Of a stretch of 64,000 bases of DNA, positions 46,312 to 55,358 are shown in pieces. The position numbers and the translations under genes are program-made. The DNA lies in NCBI RefSeq assembly GCF_017355785.1, contig NZ_JAFEWE010000011.1, forward strand, positions 144,523 through 208,522. Direction: 5' to 3'. The notes beneath the pieces were generated by a model, which was not told the origin of the DNA, searched no databases, and was given only the letters and a program-made list of their open reading frames with translations. The DNA comes from Desertivirga arenae. GTDB taxonomy: Bacteria > Bacteroidota > Bacteroidia > Sphingobacteriales > Sphingobacteriaceae. Position 1 is the stretch's first letter; the number at the start of each line of letters is the position of its first letter.

Positions 46312-47568
46312 TCACATTTTTCCTTCTATATATTTTAATATAGTGGGGGTAGCTCCTTTTGATGTTTGCACATAATTTCCCGCCGCAGATCCAGCTTTAA
46401 TTCTAAAATCTTCATTTTGAAGTTTTGCCATTATCTCCGTTAATTCCTTATTCGTGCTGATAGAGAACCCTCCACCATTTGCTATTAGTGCTTTAGCCTC
46501 AAGAAATTTGCTGTAATTAGGCCCAAAGATAACAGGCATTCCAAATGCAGCGGCTTCGAGAGTGTTATGGATACCTACACCAAAACCTCCCCCTATATAA
46601 GCTATCTTCCCATATTGGTACAAAGATGAAAGCATTCCGATGTTGTCGATAACTAAAACTGACTTGTCTTGAAAGGCTTTATGTAGTTGACTTGAACCTT
46701 GTAAATCTTTAATTCCCGAATATCTTACAACAGAATTGTTTGGTAATAATTCTATCAAAGCGTTAATCTTATCATCTCTAATTTCATGGGGTGCGATAAC
46801 GAATTTCCAGTCAGGGTATGTTGAAACTAATTCTCCAACTAGCTTCTCGTCAGGTGGCCAGGTACTTCCGGCAACGAAAACTTTAGAATTATTACAAAAC
46901 TGTTCAACCAATTCAAACCTGTTCGGCAATGCTGCATTCTCTGCAACTCTATCGAAACGGGTATCTCCACTTACGGTAACATTGTTTAAACCAATGCCCC
47001 GAAGCAGGTCTTGGCTGCCTCCGTCCTGAACAAAAAAATGAGTTATGAAAGAAAGTATTCTTCTGTTAAAACTTCCATACCATTTGAAGAAAGGCTGTTT
47101 GGGTCTGAAAATTCCGGAGATAAGATATAACGGTATGTTGTTTTGGTGCAGTTGCCTGAAATAATGATACCAGAACTCATATTTTGTAAAGATTGCTATC
47201 TCCGGATTAACAAGCTTCAAAAATTTACGGGCATTGGAAGCAGTATCTATAGGCAGGTAAAAAATGTAATCCGCACCAGTATAATTCTTTCGTAGCTCAT
47301 ACCCCGAAGGCGAGAAAAAAGTGATTAATATTTTCCTATCAGGATAGTGTTTTCTCATTTCTTCTAACACCGGCCTTCCTTGTTCAAATTCGCCTAAAGA
47401 AGCAAAATGAAACCATATTTTTTTAGATGATGGATCTACTTTTGAAGCAATACTATCAAATATCCCTACCCTTCCATCAAACCATAGCTTTGCTTTTTTA
47501 TTAAAATATTTTAAAATAAATATAAAAAAGTAGTATATTTTGATGCCAAAATTGTAAAGAATGAGCAT
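46312..47568 (-). CDS. waaA: 3-deoxy-D-manno-octulosonic acid (Kdo) transferase
   Basis: Transfers Kdo from CMP-Kdo to lipid A precursor at the inner membrane. A single N-terminal hydrophobic anchor is followed by IWFHFASLGEFEQGRPV, which contains the catalytic Glu. KILITFFSPSGYELRKNY and EIAIFTKYEFWYHYF complete the N domain. The C domain has VIAPHEIRDDKI and GGGFGVGIHNTLEAAAFGMPV for CMP-Kdo binding. 418 aa is typical of WaaA/KdtA. It shows that the organism makes Kdo-containing LPS. Confidence 0.95.
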   Translation of the reverse strand: MLILYNFGIKIYYFFIFILKYFNKKAKLWFDGRVGIFDSIASKVDPSSKKIWFHFASLGEFEQGRPVLEEMRKHYPDRKILITFFSPSGYELRKNYTGADYIFYLPIDTASNARKFLKLVNPEIAIFTKYEFWYHYFRQLHQNNIPLYLISGIFRPKQPFFKWYGSFNRRILSFITHFFVQDGGSQDLLRGIGLNNVTVSGDTRFDRVAENAALPNRFELVEQFCNNSKVFVAGSTWPPDEKLVGELVSTYPDWKFVIAPHEIRDDKINALIELLPNNSVVRYSGIKDLQGSSQLHKAFQDKSVLVIDNIGMLSSLYQYGKIAYIGGGFGVGIHNTLEAAAFGMPVIFGPNYSKFLEAKALIANGGGFSISTNKELTEIMAKLQNEDFRIKAGSAAGNYVQTSKGATPTILKYIEGKM

Positions 47569-47634
47569 GATAATTATTTAAATATTTTATCTTCGCCGAA
47601 AATACTGTTAAATCTCTTAAAAAAAACTCGACAT

Positions 47635-48987
47635 ATGAAAATTGCAGTAGTTGGAACAGGTTATGTAGGTTTAGTAACCGGAACATGCCTGGCAGAAACC
47701 GGTAACACGGTTACCTGCGTTGACATCAATCAAGAAAAGGTTGAAAAGATGAAACAAGGCCAGATTCCTATTTACGAACCAGGACTTGATATCTTATTCC
47801 ACCGTAACATCGAGCAAGGCAGGCTGAAGTTTACAACAGATCTTGCTGAAGCAATCCTTGAAGCGAAAATTATCTTCTTAGCACTACCAACTCCTCCGGG
47901 AGGCGATGGTTCGGCAGACTTAAGCTTCGTTCTTGGTGCAGCGAAAGACATCGCAAAACTTATCACTAATTACAAAGTGGTTGTTACTAAATCAACTGTT
48001 CCTGTAGGTACAGCAGACAAAGTAAAAGCTGTGTTCACAGCGAATACTTCGGTTGAAGTTGACGTTGTTTCAAATCCAGAATTCTTACGTGAAGGTGTTG
48101 CAGTGGAAGACTTCATGAAACCAGACCGTGTAGTGGTAGGATCAAGCAGCGAGAAAGCTAAAAAATTAATGGAAGAGCTTTACGCTCCTTACGTTCGTTC
48201 AGGAAACCCTATCTATTTTATGGATGAGCGTTCTTCTGAGCTAACCAAATATGCAGCTAACTCTTTCCTTGCAACAAAGATCACTTTCATGAACGAAGTT
48301 GCTAACCTTTGTGAATTAGTTGGTGCTGATGTTGACCAGGTTCGTCGCGGAATTGGTTCTGATGCCCGGATCGGTAAAAGATTCTTGTTCCCTGGTGTAG
48401 GTTACGGCGGAAGCTGTTTCCCTAAAGACGTTCAGGCTTTAGTTAAATCAGCTGAAGAAGCACAATACGATTTTAGCATATTAAAATCTGTAATTACAGT
48501 TAATGAAACTCAGAAGACTGTAATCGTAGAGAAAATGCGCAAATACTACAAAGGAGAACTAGCAGGCAAGAAATTTGCAATGTGGGGTCTTGCTTTCAAA
48601 CCTGAAACTGACGATATCCGTGAGGCACCAGCTTTATACATCATTGATGAATTAGTAAAAGAAGGTGCTGAGATCGTGGCGTACGATCCGGAAGCAATGG
48701 ACAACGTTAAAAAACTAAAAGGTGATGTGATCAGTTATGCTCATGATCCTTATGAAGCGCTTGAAGGTGCAGATGCTTTAATCATCGTAACTGAATGGCC
48801 TTTATTCCGTACTCCTGATTTCGACAAGATCGAAGCTTCATTAAAAGCTAAAGTTATTTTTGATGGTCGTAACCTTTACGACATCCAGAAAATGATTGAT
48901 TGCGGATACTACTACAACAGCATCGGCCGTAAAGTAGTTGAAACATTAGCTACAGACGATCTTGCACCAGTTTCAGAAGTAAAATAA
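47635..48987 (+). CDS. ugd: UDP-glucose 6-dehydrogenase
   Basis: Oxidises UDP-glucose twice to UDP-glucuronate using NAD. The Rossmann start is MKIAVVGTGYVGLVTGTCLAE. The catalytic Cys lies in GVGYGGSCFPKD near residue 260, and LTKYAANSFLATKITFMNE is the central helix. The C-terminal UDP-binding domain has FAMWGLAFKPETDDIREAP. 450 aa, intact. It is 12 bp upstream of the decarboxylase gene that uses its product. Its codon use looks more highly expressed (many GTT, GCT, CGT) than that of the glycan locus. Confidence 0.97.
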   Translation: MKIAVVGTGYVGLVTGTCLAETGNTVTCVDINQEKVEKMKQGQIPIYEPGLDILFHRNIEQGRLKFTTDLAEAILEAKIIFLALPTPPGGDGSADLSFVLGAAKDIAKLITNYKVVVTKSTVPVGTADKVKAVFTANTSVEVDVVSNPEFLREGVAVEDFMKPDRVVVGSSSEKAKKLMEELYAPYVRSGNPIYFMDERSSELTKYAANSFLATKITFMNEVANLCELVGADVDQVRRGIGSDARIGKRFLFPGVGYGGSCFPKDVQALVKSAEEAQYDFSILKSVITVNETQKTVIVEKMRKYYKGELAGKKFAMWGLAFKPETDDIREAPALYIIDELVKEGAEIVAYDPEAMDNVKKLKGDVISYAHDPYEALEGADALIIVTEWPLFRTPDFDKIEASLKAKVIFDGRNLYDIQKMIDCGYYYNSIGRKVVETLATDDLAPVSEVK

Positions 48988-48999
48988 GAAGGAAGCATA

Positions 49000-49989
49000 A
49001 TGGCAAGAAAACGTATACTTATTACCGGTGCTGCCGGGTTTCTGGGTTCACATCTGTGTGACCGGTTTATAAAGGAAGATTTCCATGTTATTGCAATGGA
49101 TAATCTTATTACTGGTGACTTAAGAAACATTGAACATCTTTTTCCTTTAGAAAACTTCGAGTTTCAACATCACGATGTTTCTAAGTTTGTTCATGTGGCT
49201 GGTCAGCTTGACTATATTTTACACTTTGCTTCACCGGCAAGTCCTATTGACTACTTAAAGATTCCTATTCAAACCTTGAAAGTTGGATCGTTAGGTATTC
49301 ACAACTTACTCGGATTAGCTAAAGATAAAAAAGCAAGGATCCTTATTGCATCCACTTCGGAAGTTTACGGAGATCCTAACGTTAACCCTCAGCCAGAAGA
49401 ATACTGGGGTAACGTTAATCCAGTTGGACCTAGGGGAGTTTATGATGAGGCAAAACGCTTCCAGGAAGCAATTACCATGGCTTACCATACGTTCCACGGT
49501 GTTGAAACACGAATCGTTCGTATCTTTAATACTTATGGTCCAAGAATGCGCTTGAATGATGGAAGGGTATTACCTGCCTTTATCGGTCAAGCTATCAGAG
49601 GAGAAGATCTGACAGTATTCGGTGATGGATCTCAGACCCGTGCGTTCTGTTACGTTGACGATTTGATAGAAGGTATCTACCGATTATTATTCTCTGACTA
49701 CGCATACCCTGTAAATATTGGTAATCCAGACGAAATCACCATTCGTGAATTTGGTGAGGAGATCATTAAATTAACAGGAACATCGCAAAAGTTGATCACG
49801 AAACCACTTCCAACTGATGATCCGAAGCAAAGACGTCCGGACATCACCAAAGCTAAAGAGCTTTTAGGTTGGGAACCGAAGGTATCAAGATCAGAAGGTT
49901 TGAAGATCACTTACGAGTACTTCAAATCATTGCCACCTGATTTACTTGAGAAGGTTGAACATAAAGACTTTTCAACTTACAATAAATAA
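49000..49989 (+). CDS. uxs: UDP-glucuronate decarboxylase (UDP-xylose synthase)
   Basis: Extended SDR enzyme that converts UDP-glucuronate to UDP-xylose. [17 protein letters not shown] binds NAD, then [20 protein letters not shown] and the YxxxK pair in [12 protein letters not shown]. The AKRFQEA and [13 protein letters not shown] blocks are characteristic of UXS rather than dTDP-glucose dehydratase. 329 aa. It is coupled to ugd, so UDP-xylose is likely a surface glycan precursor in this organism. A terminator follows. Confidence 0.94.
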   Translation: MARKRILITGAAGFLGSHLCDRFIKEDFHVIAMDNLITGDLRNIEHLFPLENFEFQHHDVSKFVHVAGQLDYILHFASPASPIDYLKIPIQTLKVGSLGIHNLLGLAKDKKARILIASTSEVYGDPNVNPQPEEYWGNVNPVGPRGVYDEAKRFQEAITMAYHTFHGVETRIVRIFNTYGPRMRLNDGRVLPAFIGQAIRGEDLTVFGDGSQTRAFCYVDDLIEGIYRLLFSDYAYPVNIGNPDEITIREFGEEIIKLTGTSQKLITKPLPTDDPKQRRPDITKAKELLGWEPKVSRSEGLKITYEYFKSLPPDLLEKVEHKDFSTYNK

Positions 49990-49994
49990 AGAAT

Positions 49995-50022
49995 AAGCGG
50001 CTGCTTCTGGTGGCCGCTTTTT
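49995..50022 (+). terminator. terminator after ugd-uxs
   Basis: AAGCGGC and GCCGCTT arms with an 11-nt loop and a T-run. It ends 6 bp after the uxs stop and overlaps no downstream gene if galE begins at 50059. Confidence 0.85.
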
Positions 50023-50058
50023 ATGCTTTATATACCACTGAATAAACTTAAACATAAT

Positions 50059-51087
50059 ATGAGTAAAATTTTAGTAACAGGAGGAACTGGTTATATCGGT
50101 TCGCATACTGTTGTTGAACTTCAAAATGCAGGTTACGAAGTTGTAATTGTAGATAACCTTGATAATTCAAGTATCGAGATTCTTGATCAGATCACTAAAA
50201 TTACAGGAAAGAAACCTCAGTTCTATAACCTGGACCTATGTGATGAAGCAAAAGTAGTTGAGCTTATTCAGGACAATCCTGATATCACTGGAGTAATTCA
50301 CTTTGCAGCTCATAAAGCCGTAGGCGAGTCGGTAGCAAAACCGCTTAAATATTACAGGAACAACTTTTTTTCGTTAATCAACCTGTTAACGGCTTATACA
50401 GGCAAGGATGTTAATTTCGTTTTCTCATCTTCTTGTACTGTGTACGGTCAGCCAGATAAATTACCAGTTACAGAAGAGGCGCCTGTTAAAAAGGCTGAAT
50501 CTCCTTATGGTAATACTAAGCAAATTGCTGAAGAAATTCTGGGAGAAGCAGCTTCTGTTAATCCTAACTATCATATCATCTCCTTAAGATATTTTAATCC
50601 GGTTGGTGCTCATGATTCTGCTTTAATCGGCGAACTTCCAATTGGTGTTCCTCAAAACCTTGTTCCATTCATCACTCAAAGCGCAATTGGTAAAAGAGGT
50701 CCGATTACTGTTTTCGGTAGCGATTACAATACCCCGGATGGCAGCTGTATTCGTGATTATATACACGTGGTGGATTTAGCAAAAGCACACATTGCTGCTC
50801 TTAAACGCCAGGAAGAGAATAAAATGTCTGGTAATTTCGAGATCTTTAATGTTGGTACAGGTAAAGGGAGCTCAGTACTAGAGGTTATTAAAGCATTTGA
50901 AGAAAGTACCGGAGTAAAGCTTGACTATAAGATCGGTCCTCGTCGCCCGGGTGATGTTGAGCAAGTGTGGGGAGATGTAAGCAAAGCAGAGACGGAGCTA
51001 AGTTGGAAAGCTGAACTAGGCCTTGAAGATATGATGAGATCTGCATGGGCTTGGGAGCAATACATTAAAGATCACCCTTTTAGCTAG
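50059..51087 (+). CDS. galE: UDP-glucose 4-epimerase
   Basis: Interconverts UDP-glucose and UDP-galactose. ILVTGGTGYIGSHTVVEL binds NAD, and the Ser/Tyr/Lys set is in FSSSCTVYG and SPYGNTKQIAEE. YFNPVGAHDSALIGE, PDGSCIRDYIHVVDLA and NVGTGKGSSVLEV are GalE blocks. Start set at the ATG at 50059; the ATG at 50023 would add 12 residues directly behind the terminator T-run. 342 aa is standard. A hairpin terminator follows. Confidence 0.96.
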   Translation: MSKILVTGGTGYIGSHTVVELQNAGYEVVIVDNLDNSSIEILDQITKITGKKPQFYNLDLCDEAKVVELIQDNPDITGVIHFAAHKAVGESVAKPLKYYRNNFFSLINLLTAYTGKDVNFVFSSSCTVYGQPDKLPVTEEAPVKKAESPYGNTKQIAEEILGEAASVNPNYHIISLRYFNPVGAHDSALIGELPIGVPQNLVPFITQSAIGKRGPITVFGSDYNTPDGSCIRDYIHVVDLAKAHIAALKRQEENKMSGNFEIFNVGTGKGSSVLEVIKAFEESTGVKLDYKIGPRRPGDVEQVWGDVSKAETELSWKAELGLEDMMRSAWAWEQYIKDHPFS

Positions 51088-51090
51088 AAG

Positions 51091-51132
51091 AAGTTTCGTG
51101 GAGCAACTTCTTTGCTCCATTGAACTTTTTTA
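51091..51132 (+). terminator. galE terminator
   Basis: GGAGCAA-CTTCT-TTGCTCC inner stem with outer AAGTT/AACTT pairs, then TTTTTT. It begins just after the galE stop. Confidence 0.75.
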
Positions 51133-51189
51133 TCTTTAGATTTATCAAATCAGGATTTGAGATGACCTCTCAAATCTCATATTCCAAAC

Positions 51190-52242
51190 ATGAAGAAAAT
51201 ACTTATTACAGGCGGAGCAGGCTTTATTGGCTCACACGTTGTAAGACGCTTTGTTAACACTTATCCTGATTATCAAATTGTTAATCTTGATAAATTAACC
51301 TATGCAGGAAACCTGGCCAATTTAAAAGACGTAGAAAGCAAACCCAATTATCAATTTGTAAAAGGAGATATTGTAGATGCTGACTTTATTGATAATCTAT
51401 TTGATCAGGAGAATTTTGACGCGGTAATTCATTTAGCCGCAGAATCTCACGTTGACCGCTCAATTGCAAGTCCTATTGATTTTGTAATGACGAACGTGGT
51501 AGGAACGGTAAATCTTTTGAATGCTGCGCGTAAAAGCTGGAAGGGAGACTATTCATCCAAGCGCTTTTATCACGTGTCAACGGATGAAGTATATGGAACA
51601 CTAGGTGAAGACGGTATGTTTACAGAGGAAACAGCCTATGATCCACACAGTCCTTATTCCGCTTCAAAAGCAAGTTCAGATCATTTCGTTCGTGCCTACT
51701 ACGATACATATGGGATGGATGTAGTTATTTCTAACTGCTCTAACAACTATGGATCACACCATTTCCCTGAGAAGTTGATTCCTCTCGCTATTAACAACAT
51801 TAAACACTCTAAGCCTGTACCGGTATATGGCAAGGGTGAGAATATACGCGATTGGCTTTGGGTTGAAGACCACGCCAGGGCAATTGATGTTATATTCCAT
51901 AAAGCAGCCTCCGGCACAACTTATAATATTGGCGGACATAACGAGTGGAAAAACATCGATTTGATTCGCTTGTTATGTAAGATTATGGACAAGAAACTGG
52001 GAAGAGAATCTGGAACTTCTGAGCAATTGATCACGTTTGTAACAGACAGGGCTGGACATGATTTACGTTATGCCATCGACTCAACCAAGCTTCAAAAAGA
52101 ATTAGGTTGGGTTCCAAGTCTTCAGTTTGAAGAAGGTTTAGAGAAAACAGTGGATTGGTTCCTGCAAAATGAGGAGTGGCTAAATGACGTTACATCAGGA
52201 CATTATCAGGCTTATTACGAAGAACAATACGTTAATCGCTAA
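51190..52242 (+). CDS. rfbB: dTDP-glucose 4,6-dehydratase
   Basis: Makes dTDP-4-keto-6-deoxyglucose for rhamnose and other deoxysugars. ILITGGAGFIGSHVVRRF binds NAD. The catalytic set is visible as VSTDEVYGTLGEDG (Thr-Asp-Glu) and SPYSASKASSDHFVRAY (YxxxK). SNCSNNYGSHHFPEKLIPLAINN and IRDWLWVEDHARAI are diagnostic of RmlB. 350 aa. RmlA, C and D are not in the window. Its stop overlaps the next ATG by one base. Confidence 0.96.
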   Translation: MKKILITGGAGFIGSHVVRRFVNTYPDYQIVNLDKLTYAGNLANLKDVESKPNYQFVKGDIVDADFIDNLFDQENFDAVIHLAAESHVDRSIASPIDFVMTNVVGTVNLLNAARKSWKGDYSSKRFYHVSTDEVYGTLGEDGMFTEETAYDPHSPYSASKASSDHFVRAYYDTYGMDVVISNCSNNYGSHHFPEKLIPLAINNIKHSKPVPVYGKGENIRDWLWVEDHARAIDVIFHKAASGTTYNIGGHNEWKNIDLIRLLCKIMDKKLGRESGTSEQLITFVTDRAGHDLRYAIDSTKLQKELGWVPSLQFEEGLEKTVDWFLQNEEWLNDVTSGHYQAYYEEQYVNR

Positions 52243-52982
52243 TGCTGTTCAACTTATTTAAGAAGAAAGAAAAGAAACCCGAAATAGATTTTTCCTCCAT
52301 AAAAACAGATATTCACTCACACCTGATCCCAGGTATTGATGATGGAGCTGCTACTATGGACGAATCCATCATCCTTATTCAAAGGATGATGGATTTTGGT
52401 TTTAAAAAGATTGTGACCACCCCTCACATTATGGCTGATTATTATCGTAATACATCAGACATTATCTTGCGTGGTCTAGATGCCGTGAGAGAAGAATTGC
52501 ATCAAAGAAATATCGCTGTAGAGTTTGAAGCAGCTGCTGAATATTACCTAGACGAGACTTTTGAAAATAAATTGGAGAAAGGGGATATCCTGACGTTAGG
52601 CGGAAAATACGTACTGTTCGAATTATCCTTCGTTAACTATCCTAAAAACTTATTTGAAGTGATCGAAAAGATCCAGGATAAAGGCTATACTCCAATTTTA
52701 GCCCACCCGGAGCGTTATCCCTACTTAGGTGGAGAATTGGAGAATTATCAACAGATCAAAGAAAGTGGGTGTTACCTGCAGTTAAATATTCTTTCTCTCG
52801 CGGGATATTACGGAAAGCCTGCTCAAAAGATAGCTGAGAGTTTAGCAGAGAATTATTTAATAGACTTTATCGGAAGCGATCTCCACCGCTCTAAGCATGC
52901 TGATGGATTATACCAGGCGCTTAGCACGCCTTATGTTCATAAGCTGCTTACCGATTATCAGCTTCAAAACGAACTTATTTAG
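52242..52982 (+). CDS. CpsB/CapC-type PHP tyrosine-protein phosphatase
   Basis: PHP-domain metal phosphatase of the CpsB/YwqE group, which dephosphorylates polysaccharide co-polymerase tyrosine kinases. Metal ligands sit in TDIHSHLIPGIDDGA, TTPHIMADYY, EAAAEYYLDE, LAHPERYPYL and FIGSDLHRSKH. 246 aa is normal. It is translationally coupled to rfbB (TAATG), which supports a role in exopolysaccharide or capsule export. No cognate Wzc-type kinase is encoded in this window. Confidence 0.9.
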   Translation: MLFNLFKKKEKKPEIDFSSIKTDIHSHLIPGIDDGAATMDESIILIQRMMDFGFKKIVTTPHIMADYYRNTSDIILRGLDAVREELHQRNIAVEFEAAAEYYLDETFENKLEKGDILTLGGKYVLFELSFVNYPKNLFEVIEKIQDKGYTPILAHPERYPYLGGELENYQQIKESGCYLQLNILSLAGYYGKPAQKIAESLAENYLIDFIGSDLHRSKHADGLYQALSTPYVHKLLTDYQLQNELI

Positions 52983-53430
52983 GAGGCAAAAGACCTTTGT
53001 CTCTTAATATTTCTCTGACCTGTTTGCGAATAGCGAGCATCCTGCCTGTTAAAACTCCTGCAGCTATACTTGAAGAGAAGGCAGGCAAGGCCGCACCATG
53101 TATCCAATGTCCAAAGATCCAGCGGCGGGAGAGCGAGAAGCAAATGGAGAGAATAAGAACTATTATTCCAGCCCTGTCTAGTTTTGCCATTACTTTACCT
53201 GTTACCTCATGCCAATGGACATTAGCATACCGCCCGGTAAAAGATCCGATAGCGAATCCAAGACTTATTCCGACCAGGACTAAAAGAGGATTGATAATGG
53301 ATATAAAAATATCATAAATGATTATACCAGCGAGTATACTGAGAACTATAGCAAACCTTCGCAAACGAAATACCAGTTTTCGTTGAACATATTTTTTACT
53401 TATATCTCTCGTTTTACGTCGGATTATCAA
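52975..53430 (-). CDS. uncharacterised membrane protein (151 aa)
   Basis: Basic N terminus (RRKTRDISKKYVQRK) and four hydrophobic segments: AIVLSILAGIIIYDIF, PLLVLVGISLGFAIGSF, AGIIVLILSICFSL and ALPAFSSSIAAGVLTG. The basic C-terminal tail is short. I do not recognise a named family. Its last 8 bp overlap the end of the convergent phosphatase gene. It may be an uncharacterised Bacteroidota membrane protein; no function can be proposed. Confidence 0.7.
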   Translation of the reverse strand: MIIRRKTRDISKKYVQRKLVFRLRRFAIVLSILAGIIIYDIFISIINPLLVLVGISLGFAIGSFTGRYANVHWHEVTGKVMAKLDRAGIIVLILSICFSLSRRWIFGHWIHGAALPAFSSSIAAGVLTGRMLAIRKQVREILRDKGLLPPK

Positions 53431-53461
53431 AATAGAAAATAAGCTGGTGATAGATTTAAAT

Positions 53462-53500
53462 AAAAAAACCCGGAACTTGTTTTCAAATTCCGGGTTTGTG
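53462..53500 (-). terminator. terminator after IscA-like gene
   Basis: AAACCCGGAA and TTCCGGGTTT arms with a 12-nt loop and flanking A/T runs, 20 bp beyond the minus-strand stop. Confidence 0.85.
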
Positions 53501-53519
53501 CTATTAATACCTTGCTAAC

Positions 53520-53879
53520 TTAGACTGAGAAAGAGGTTCCGCAACCACAGGTTTTTGAAGCATTTGGATTATTAAAGGTAAATCCTCTTGAATTCAGGCC
53601 ATCTTGAAAATCAATTTCCATTCCGGCAAGATACAAACCATGTGCTTTATGCATATAGATCTTAATTCCGTCTACATCATAGATTTGATCTCCATCTTTA
53701 ATCTGATCAAAACCCAAGATGTAGTTCATGCCTGCACATCCCCCACCTTCAACACCTACCCGCAATCCAAACTCGTCTCCAAGTTCCTGCTGATCTTTTA
53801 ATTTACGCAATTCTTTTTTCGCTCCTTCAGTAAAAGAAACAGGTATAATTGAAGTTGTAGTCTCCATACTATCTCTCAA
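53520..53879 (-). CDS. HesB/IscA family iron-sulfur assembly protein (A-type carrier)
   Basis: A-type carrier that delivers Fe-S clusters to apoproteins. The three conserved cysteines appear as GGGCAGMNY near residue 48 and CGCGTSF at the C terminus. VSFTEGAKKELRKL opens the fold. 119 aa. It could be ErpA, SufA or IscA; the motifs do not separate them and no suf or isc genes are adjacent. Met1 or Met5 could be the start. Confidence 0.93.
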   Translation of the reverse strand: MRDSMETTTSIIPVSFTEGAKKELRKLKDQQELGDEFGLRVGVEGGGCAGMNYILGFDQIKDGDQIYDVDGIKIYMHKAHGLYLAGMEIDFQDGLNSRGFTFNNPNASKTCGCGTSFSV

Positions 53880-53978
53880 TGAATGTTTTGTCTGTTACTT
53901 ATTTTATTGAAACAATCGTGTCGATTCAAGTTTTATTCTTAAGCTGAATAATCAACCCTGATGTTTCTTTATTTAGTA

Positions 53979-53986
53979 CAAATATA
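53979..53986 (-). promoter_or_regulatory. -7 box TATATTTG for IscA-like gene
   Basis: TAnnTTTG on the minus strand, 100 bp upstream of the start. No -33 TTG at proper spacing. Confidence 0.3.
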
Positions 53987-54049
53987 AGGTAAATTGCAGA
54001 CTTTTGTCCGGGTAGTCTGTATATGACCCTTAGTTAACAAATTCACATT

Positions 54050-54583
54050 ATGATCTCTGTATTACCGTTTTTACTTGATATCCTGAAATTAATTATAGCT
54101 GGATCGGCAGTGTTTTTCATCGCCTATAACATGCTTAAAGCAGAGTTTGACAAGAACAGGCAAATGAGAATCCTGGACTTAAGAAAGTCTGCTCAGGGAA
54201 CCACATTACCCTTAAGACTACAGGCTCATGAGCGCATAGTCTTGTTCATTGAGCGAATTAACCCTTCTAGTCTTTTAGTACGCACACACGCCCCCGGACT
54301 TACGGTAGTTCAAATGCAGCAAATGCTTACCACAGAAATTCAAAATGAGTTCCAGCACAATGTTACCCAACAAGTTTATTTGAGCATACAAGCTTGGGTA
54401 ATGGTTAGAAGACTAAAAGATGATACAATCAATCTTATCAATCAAAGTGCTAAAACTTTGGAACCTGAAGCTCCTTCTCTTGATTTAAGCAAGTTAATCC
54501 TAACACATATGGCATCCCTGGAGGATAATCCTTACGATGCCGCATTAGCACTAATAAAGGCTGATATACAAGAGATCTTCTAA
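54050..54583 (+). CDS. uncharacterised Bacteroidota protein with one membrane segment
   Basis: 177 aa. One N-terminal membrane anchor (LLDILKLIIAGSAVFFIAYNML) is followed by a soluble helical part: LRLQAHERIVLFIERINPSSLLVR, MLTTEIQNEFQHNVTQQVYLS and an end rich in Asp and Leu. I recognise the general type from Bacteroidota genomes but know no function. It is 7 bp upstream of the 5'-nucleotidase C-domain gene, so the three genes probably form one operon. Confidence 0.75.
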   Translation: MISVLPFLLDILKLIIAGSAVFFIAYNMLKAEFDKNRQMRILDLRKSAQGTTLPLRLQAHERIVLFIERINPSSLLVRTHAPGLTVVQMQQMLTTEIQNEFQHNVTQQVYLSIQAWVMVRRLKDDTINLINQSAKTLEPEAPSLDLSKLILTHMASLEDNPYDAALALIKADIQEIF

Positions 54584-54590
54584 AGCAGAT

Positions 54591-55358
54591 ATGACCTGTC
54601 TGAAAAAAGTGTCTCTTTTCAGTTTAAGCATAATCTTAGTATGCCTGGGAAGCTGTGCAAAAAAAGTATCTGTAAAAATAGTGGATAAAAACCTTTATCC
54701 AATTACACCCACTCTTCCACAAGATTCTTCAATCCTTGCATTTTACAAGCCTTACAAATTGCAGATCGACTCGCAAATGAACACTGTAATTGGATGGGCA
54801 GAAAATGATATCAAAGCTGCCAAACCAGAGGGGGCACTAAATAATCTTATGGTGGATGCTATGGCAAAAGCGGCCGCGAAGAGGGGCATTGCCTTCGATC
54901 TTGTTCATACTAATTACAAAAGTCTTCGTGTTCCGATACTAAAAGGAAATATAAAGAGGTTTAAAATATTCGAGTTGATGCCTTTTGAAAACCTATTAGT
55001 AACGGTGAAGATGAGCGGGCTACAAGTTAAAGAGCTTTTTGATTATATCGGTGACCAGGGTGGAGACCCTATAGCTGGAGCCAGGTTTGATATATCAGGA
55101 GGTAAAGCGGAAAATATATTAATAAATGACAAACCTTTAAATCCCTCAACAGTATATACCATTCTCACCAGCGATTATGTTGCTAATGGAGGAGACGGTG
55201 CATTAATGTACTCGAAAGCTACTGACCGTAAAGAATTTCCAGTAAAGGTTAGGGAAGCTCTTCTAGAGTATATAGGAGAAGAGACTAAAGCAGGAAGAAT
55301 GGTTAAGCCTAAGATTGAAGGAAGAATTAGAGTTGGAAAGAAGCAAGGCAATGAATAG
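54591..55358 (+). CDS. 5'-nucleotidase C-terminal domain lipoprotein
   Basis: Stand-alone copy of the substrate-binding domain of UshA-type 5'-nucleotidases, here a lipoprotein (SIILVCLGSCAK). NNLMVDAMAKAAAKRGIAFDL, LMPFENLLVTVKMSGLQVKELFDYI and TSDYVANGGDGALMY match that domain, with the Asn-Gly-Gly-Asp-Gly loop intact. The catalytic metallophosphatase half is the next gene, whose ATG overlaps this stop by 8 bp. In most bacteria the two halves are one protein in the opposite order. Confidence 0.9.
   Translation: MTCLKKVSLFSLSIILVCLGSCAKKVSVKIVDKNLYPITPTLPQDSSILAFYKPYKLQIDSQMNTVIGWAENDIKAAKPEGALNNLMVDAMAKAAAKRGIAFDLVHTNYKSLRVPILKGNIKRFKIFELMPFENLLVTVKMSGLQVKELFDYIGDQGGDPIAGARFDISGGKAENILINDKPLNPSTVYTILTSDYVANGGDGALMYSKATDRKEFPVKVREALLEYIGEETKAGRMVKPKIEGRIRVGKKQGNE

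Noticed and set aside
50023..50058. Longer galE start
   Set aside because: It adds residues directly behind a terminator T-run and before the canonical NAD-binding N terminus.
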